Shown piece after piece: positions 58,962 to 64,000 of a stretch of DNA of 64,000 bases. Each line of letters starts with the position of its first letter. Positions within the stretch are counted from its first letter, which is position 1. Under the pieces are notes generated by a model, which did no database searches, had not been told where the DNA came from, and saw nothing but the letters and a program-made list of their open reading frames with translations. A program made the translations under genes and the position numbers. This stretch comes from Verpa conica (lineage: Eukaryota; Ascomycota; Pezizomycetes; Pezizales; Morchellaceae): NCBI GenBank assembly GCA_033030425.1, contig JAUFSD010000010.1, positions 1,674,001 to 1,738,000 on the forward strand. The letters are read 5' to 3'.

Positions 58962-61900
58962 ATGTTCGACTACTGGAATACCTTTATTTTGGCAATATCT
59001 GCTGGCGTTTTGCTTGTCACGAAGAGTTCTCAGCCTCGGTTCCATGCCTCCGTTATGCTGTGTATGGGAGTTCTTGGGATGTGGTTACCTGAAACTGATA
59101 GTGCTGGGGCCTGGTCGGTCGGGTTTCTGTTTTACATCGTTTTAAACATCATCACTCTCGCTCTATCTCCGCTGCAGCTCATCCTGCTTTGGTACTTTAG
59201 CCCCAAGCCTGAAGCCGACCCCGGAATCGTTATCCACCACGGAGGTGACGGGGGTGAGAATATTACTGTTGAGTGAGTTCTGAGTTATATGGCCCTATCC
59301 TTATTGTGTAATATTAATTATACTATAGTATTGTGGCAGTACATGGGCTCGGGTCGAACCCCGCATGGGCCTGGACTTGGGAAGATATAGGAACCGGAAG
59401 AAAATGCATGTGGTTGAATGATCTACTCCCAAAGGCGACTCCTAGGGCCCGTATTATGGCTTATAATCACAATTCCGCGTGGTTTCATGATGCTCCTGTC
59501 AAAACGGTGAGGATTTGTGGGGAGCAACTTTTGGAATCCCTAAATTATTACCGGAGGTTACCACAGGTACGTATTCAAGAGCTACTAGTACTCGCAAAGA
59601 CTTTCTAATCCTATGTGACGCATGACGGCGTACATATCTGCCAACTTTGAATATTGATACTAACCCCAGCGCTTGTAGGAGGTGAAGCGGCCGATAATAT
59701 TTATTGGGCATAGTTTTGGGGGTATAATAATCAAACAGGTACTCACCATTACTCTTTTATTACTCTTTTATGAAGGCGCGTAAGTTAGCTTCTTGACTAA
59801 TTTTCATAGGCACTTGTCGCTGCGGGTGAGAAGAACACCGACTCTACATATCAATCAATAGAATATTCGATGCATGGCGCAATATTTCTCGGAGTTCCGC
59901 ACGATGGGTCACGACTAACAGCTTGGGGGACTCTGCTATCATACTGTACGTATTGGCTCGGCTCTAGTACAGAACTACTAGAAGCACTGGAACCAGGAGA
60001 GGGTTTGCTCAGGGAGTTGAATCGGAGTTTTATTACTAGTTACGGCAAACGGGAGCTAGTAGACTTTTTCGAACTACATAAAACAAAGACCTTTGGTATA
60101 CCTCTGTTGCTGGTAAGCCCGAAGCTCCCCTTTTCTTCTCTTTACACTTCATCACCGCCGAACAGTCCGATTAACTGCCGTATAATTACAGGGGGTAGAT
60201 GCTCACTCTAGTACAAATGCTGGAATAAAAAGGATACCACTGGAGGCCGATCATATTGGAATGAACAAGTTTAGGTCAGAAAGGCACCATAATTACGAGC
60301 TAGTGCTTGGGCAAATAATGAGAATGGTTGATGGAATTGAAAAAGGTTAGTTAACCGCCTATTTTTGGGGATTCGTGTCACCGTATATACATTCCTAATA
60401 TTCCCCACCAAGTATCAGTAACTGATTAATATCCCTAGATCAGTCTGAGAATTTGAGTTCTAAACAGAAGGGTATGTGATCACCGTTGGTTGCCTGTAGG
60501 CGAGTAATAGCCTAGTTCTTACTGGAATATGTTTGATAGAGTGCCTACAATCTCTCTACTTGGATGGGTCGGAGAATCGTAGAGAGACAATCGAGAGATC
60601 ACACAGATCTACGCTCCAGTGGGCGGATGATAACCGTATAATTCGTGATTGGGTGGAGTGTAAATCGCAATTGATCTGGATCTCCGGGAAGCCCGGGTCC
60701 GGAAAGTCGACACTTTCAAAATACCTTCTCGAACGTATCATACAGCAAAAAAAACCAGCAGCGATTACTAGCTTTTTCTTTAATGACAGAGGTAGCAAAA
60801 TCTTGAATTCCGAGCAAGGGTTTCTTCAGGCACTCTTATACCAGCTAGTGGGGCAGAAACCATCACTATCCACCCTCGTCCCCGAACGGAAAAAAGACTA
60901 CACCGGGAAGGAAGTACCGCTATCTCTAGATTCTCTAAGAAAAACACTACTATTGATTCTGGAGGCCCCTGAAGCCAGATCAGCCTTTTTGATAATAGAT
61001 GCTTTTGATGAATGCGGAGAGGAGTGTAAAGAGGGAGTTCTGAGATTTGTTTTAGGCGATCTTGCAAAGCACCCATCCCATCCCCAAATTCTCATCACGA
61101 GCCGCCGGCATAGAAATTTAGAAATCTATCTCGAATCATACTCCACAATAAGGTTAGAGGATTTGAATAACGATGATATACATGCTTATCTAAGCAGTGA
61201 ATTCGAAATCTTCGCGGGCGGCCGCAGCCCAGAGTTTATCGAGAAGCTTGTGAAGAAGGCAGTGAATAAGGCGCAAGGAGTTTTCCTTTGGGTAAAGCTC
61301 GTCATAGGGGAGCTAAAGAAAGGAAAGATGCTTGTCGCCACTGATCAAGAGCTCGAGAAAGCGCTTGATTCACTCCCGAGGGGGCTGATACCGTTTTACG
61401 ACCGTATTTTGGAAGGGTTGGATATAAGTGTTGACACTGACTCCGAAGAACGGAGGATGCTGGAATGGGTGCTCTTCGCAAACAGGCCTCTATCAGTCGC
61501 GGAGTTTCGGTATGCGGTTGCCATAGGTTCACAACAACCTCCAGCCGATTTAGCTTCGGTAGAGGGTATCGCGGTGCCAATAGGTCGTATGGAGGCACGA
61601 ATACGAGAGTATTCTGGCGGATTTCTAGAAGTCAAAAGATCGGCGGAATCTGGATACAATAATCAACGTGAGGGAAACATATACGTAGAAAATCGCTGGT
61701 CATATGAGGGTGAGGGTGAAGACCTATTTGTCCAGTTCATCCATCAGTCGGTAAAGGATTTTCTTTTAGAAAAGAAACTAGAAGCTATAGGATCAACGTC
61801 GACTACCTCGTATTTGATCACCTCTACCAAAGCCCATTCCCACCTAGCCCGAGTATGCATAAAATATCTTGCATTCCCTGATTTCGACAAGAAACCCACC

Positions 61901-63106
61901 GGAAACCAGGAGGTGTTAAACTTCACTTTCCAGGGGTACGCAACAGCTTCGTGGATGACACATGCCTCACTTGCTGAGAAACATGAAGGCATAGCTCAAA
62001 TGGCGACGTTTGGCTGGCCTAGAAGGCTAAATTTCCAGAACTGGTCTCGCAACTACGAACACTTAGGCATATATAATGACAAAGTGTCCTGGACACAACC
62101 GTTGCTCACTGCATCAGGAATAGGTCTGTTGGTCGATGTAAGGTACTTTTTGACATACGCTAAGCAAGATAAGTCTTACGACGGGGTTACGACTGTGTCG
62201 CTGGCTTTGGTTATGGCAGCTTCTAATGGTCACGAGGAGATTGTGCAGTTACTTCTCGAAAATGGTGCAGATGTCAACGCTCATGGGGGGCTCTACGTAA
62301 GTGCTTTGCAAACAGCGGCTTCTGAGGGCCACGAGAAGATCGTGCAGCTACTTCTCGAAAATGGCGCAGATGTCAACGCTCATTGGGGGAACAACGCAAG
62401 TGCTTTACAAACAGCGGCTTCTAGGGGCTACGAGGGGATCGTGCGGTTACTTCTCGGAAATGGCGCAGATGTCAACGCTCAGGGGGGGTGCTACGGAAGT
62501 GCTTTGCAGACAGCGGCTTCTAGGGGCTACGACAAGATCGTGCTGTTACTTCTCAAAAATGGCGCAGATGTCAACGCTCATTGGGGGAACGACGGAAGTG
62601 CTTTGGAAACAGCGGCTTTTGAGGGCCACGAGGGGATCGTGCGGTTACTTCTCAAAAATGGTGCAGATGTCAACGCTGAGTGGGGGTACGGAGGTGCTTT
62701 ACGAGCAGCGGCTATTGGGAGCTACGAGGGGATCGTACAGCTACTTCTCGAAAATGGTGCAGATGCCAACAGTCATTTGATGAACAACGGAAGTATTTTG
62801 CAATCAGTGGCTTCTAACGGCTGCTGGGAGATCGTGCGGTTACTTCTCGAAAATGGTGCAGATGTCAACGCTCAGGGGGGGTGCTACGGAAGTGCTTTGC
62901 AAATAGCGGTTTCTGGGGGTCACGGGAAGATCGTGCAGCTACTTCTCGAAAATGGTGCAGATGTCAACAACGATCAGGGGGCGTTGTTCGGAAGTCCCTT
63001 GAGAATAGCGTCTTCTGGGGATCACCAGAAGATCATACAACTACTTTTCGAAAATGGTGCTTTCAATGCTCAGGGGGGCAAGGTGGTAGTCAATACTTTC
63101 AGCTAG
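58962..63106 (+). CDS. NLR-like STAND protein: membrane helices, alpha/beta hydrolase, NACHT, ankyrin repeats
   Basis: Seven exons (58962-59272, 59329-59566, 59679-59738, 59810-60112, 60192-60345, 60439-60471, 60540-63106) give 1221 residues. Residues about 7-80 hold two or three hydrophobic helices. A SERAC1/lipase-like alpha/beta hydrolase follows, with VAVHGLGSNP (oxyanion region), the nucleophile elbow GHSFGG (Ser about 195), GVPHDGS, and EADHIGMNKF carrying the probable catalytic His. The NACHT ATPase has Walker A GKPGSGKST at 416-424 and Walker B FLIIDAFDEC near 515, then ITSRR. After a helical region come nine ankyrin repeats of 33 residues, nearly identical (LLENGADVNAH). Such fungal proteins act in non-self recognition and programmed cell death, the repeats sensing a ligand and the hydrolase acting as effector. 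That role is inferred. The frame ends early, inside a tenth repeat. Confidence 0.87.
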
Positions 63107-63138
63107 CGGTTTTGAGGGGCCACGAGAACGTCGTGTAG
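62206..63138 (+). repeat. Tandem ankyrin-coding DNA repeats, about 99 bp x 9.5
   Basis: Ten successive units carry the block CTTCTCGAAAATGGTGCAGA followed by TGTCAACGCTCA. The unit of 99 bp is a multiple of three, so alternative frames also stay open; these are not genes. The middle units (about 2-5 and 7) are closest to each other and the outer ones more diverged. Unit 10, from about 63097 to 63138, is truncated and out of frame with the gene. Confidence 0.9.
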
Positions 63139-63701
63139 AGCAGAAATTGATATAGACAAGCTTTGAGGCAATATACACGGGGGTAATAAGGCACAATTAT
63201 TTTTCATATTCCGTTAGCAGCTATGGGTACCCAGTAGAATTCACTGGAAATAGACTGTTCACTATATCATCCTGTAAGCCGCGTTAAGTGGTCCTTATCC
63301 AAAGGCCAGGTTCTGCGGGTGCTAAAGGATATTATAATTGATTACAAGGGTACATATTGACGTCAGACAGGATTTCTATCTTGGGCCTTTTTTATTCAGT
63401 TAAATGTGTGCATATACATATATATATGGTGCGCACGGCCTTAAACCCGGACCGCGGTTTTAGAAGGGTGGAACGCCAAGACTTTGCCAAGCCCCCAACG
63501 GTGAACCTCTACTTATTATATCAAAGTACAAAATATTTTTTATCTTTACCAATAATGCTCCTAAATTCACGCCCATCGAACGCCATACTCTCATAGGTAT
63601 GCTCTTCGTATAAAAACCATCGATAGTGAGATTAATGGTGAATGTCATTTCCCGATTTGTCACTTTTTGGTATAAGTGTATGTGAATTTATAGTAATAGT
63701 A
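63107..63701. other. Intergenic spacer
   Basis: About 600 bp between the NLR-like stop and the transposase stop. The first 30 bp hold the out-of-frame rest of the last ankyrin repeat. A TA repeat lies near 63417-63426. The transposon's terminal repeat may be here, but the other end is outside the window, so it cannot be identified. Confidence 0.4.
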
Positions 63702-64000
63702 CTATCTAAGAACAACTCTCCTATGGCTTTTATAAGCTCGTGTCCTAAAGTCTTCTGTACCATATGGAATTCCATCTCGATAGGTATCCATAATTCTTAA
63801 TGACTTTGCCCACCACTTTGGTATTAAATCTGATGCCCAATTAAGTGCTTCAGGTACATTTTCCCTAAGAGATTTAATATTATAAGCACAATGATTTCTA
63901 ATATAAAGCTTTACTCTCCCCCAATAGTACTCTATCCAATTAAGTTCACAATGAAACCTAGGGTAAAATAATATCATATGCCCTTTAGCTTCAATTATCT
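63702..64000 (-). mobile_element. DDE transposase (Tc1/mariner-IS630 type), C-terminal part
   Basis: The minus-strand frame is open from the right edge to a stop at 63702 and codes for about 99 residues. It contains YPRFHCELNWIEYYWG, typical of the block carrying the last acidic residue of fungal DDE-superfamily endonucleases, followed by a basic region with WWAKSLRIMDTYRDGI. The N-terminal and other catalytic parts lie beyond the window. Whether the copy is intact cannot be judged. It is convergent with the NLR-like gene 600 bp away. Confidence 0.8.

Noticed and set aside
62301..62780. 159-codon second open frame across the ankyrin DNA
   Set aside because: The 99-bp repeat is a multiple of three, so any frame lacking a stop in one unit stays open. 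It is a shadow of the ankyrin frame.

Overview
The window is nuclear DNA of a filamentous ascomycete (Pezizomycotina; I cannot fix the class). The evidence is genes split by many short GT-AG introns (mostly 43-70 nt), two Zn2Cys6 regulators, a Dal5-type permease, a Cap59-type mannosyltransferase, a NACHT-ankyrin STAND protein, and long AT-rich stretches without genes that carry hairpins and microsatellites. I worked out exon structures by hand from splice sites and reading frame. For the intact genes, spliced lengths are multiples of three.

Layout. 1-3.8 kb: GH127 beta-L-arabinofuranosidase (cut by the left edge) head-to-head with a secreted GH39-like hydrolase. 4.1-7.7 kb: flavin monooxygenase and TauD-type dioxygenase, head-to-head over a 444 bp gap. 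10-12.9 kb: multi-pass membrane protein with a sulfatase/phosphoglycerol-transferase-like domain. 13.8-16.5 kb: small membrane protein and an F-box protein. 18-23 kb: a Zn2Cys6 regulator and a frameshifted regulator-like gene without a zinc cluster. 24.3-37.4 kb: secreted GH3 enzyme, Dal5-like permease head-to-head with an intracellular GH105, and a Zn2Cys6 factor. 37.4-47.7 kb: mostly gene desert with one small Cys-rich gene. 47.7-51.5 kb: a decayed gene with a STAND-type N-terminus. 53-55.3 kb: sugar transporter. 55.8-58 kb: GT69 mannosyltransferase. 59-63.1 kb: an NLR-like protein with membrane helices, an alpha/beta hydrolase, NACHT and near-identical ankyrin repeats. 63.7-64 kb: the C-terminal end of a DDE transposase.

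Working together: GH127, GH39-like, GH3, Dal5-type permease, GH105 and the Zn2Cys6 factor at 34.4-37.4 kb look like a loose cluster for pectin side chains (arabinan and rhamnogalacturonan I). In this reading, secreted enzymes cut outside the cell, a permease imports oligomers, and GH105 and GH127, which lack signal peptides, finish them inside. The right third carries self/non-self or defence-type genes next to a transposon remnant and shows signs of decay and repeat turnover.
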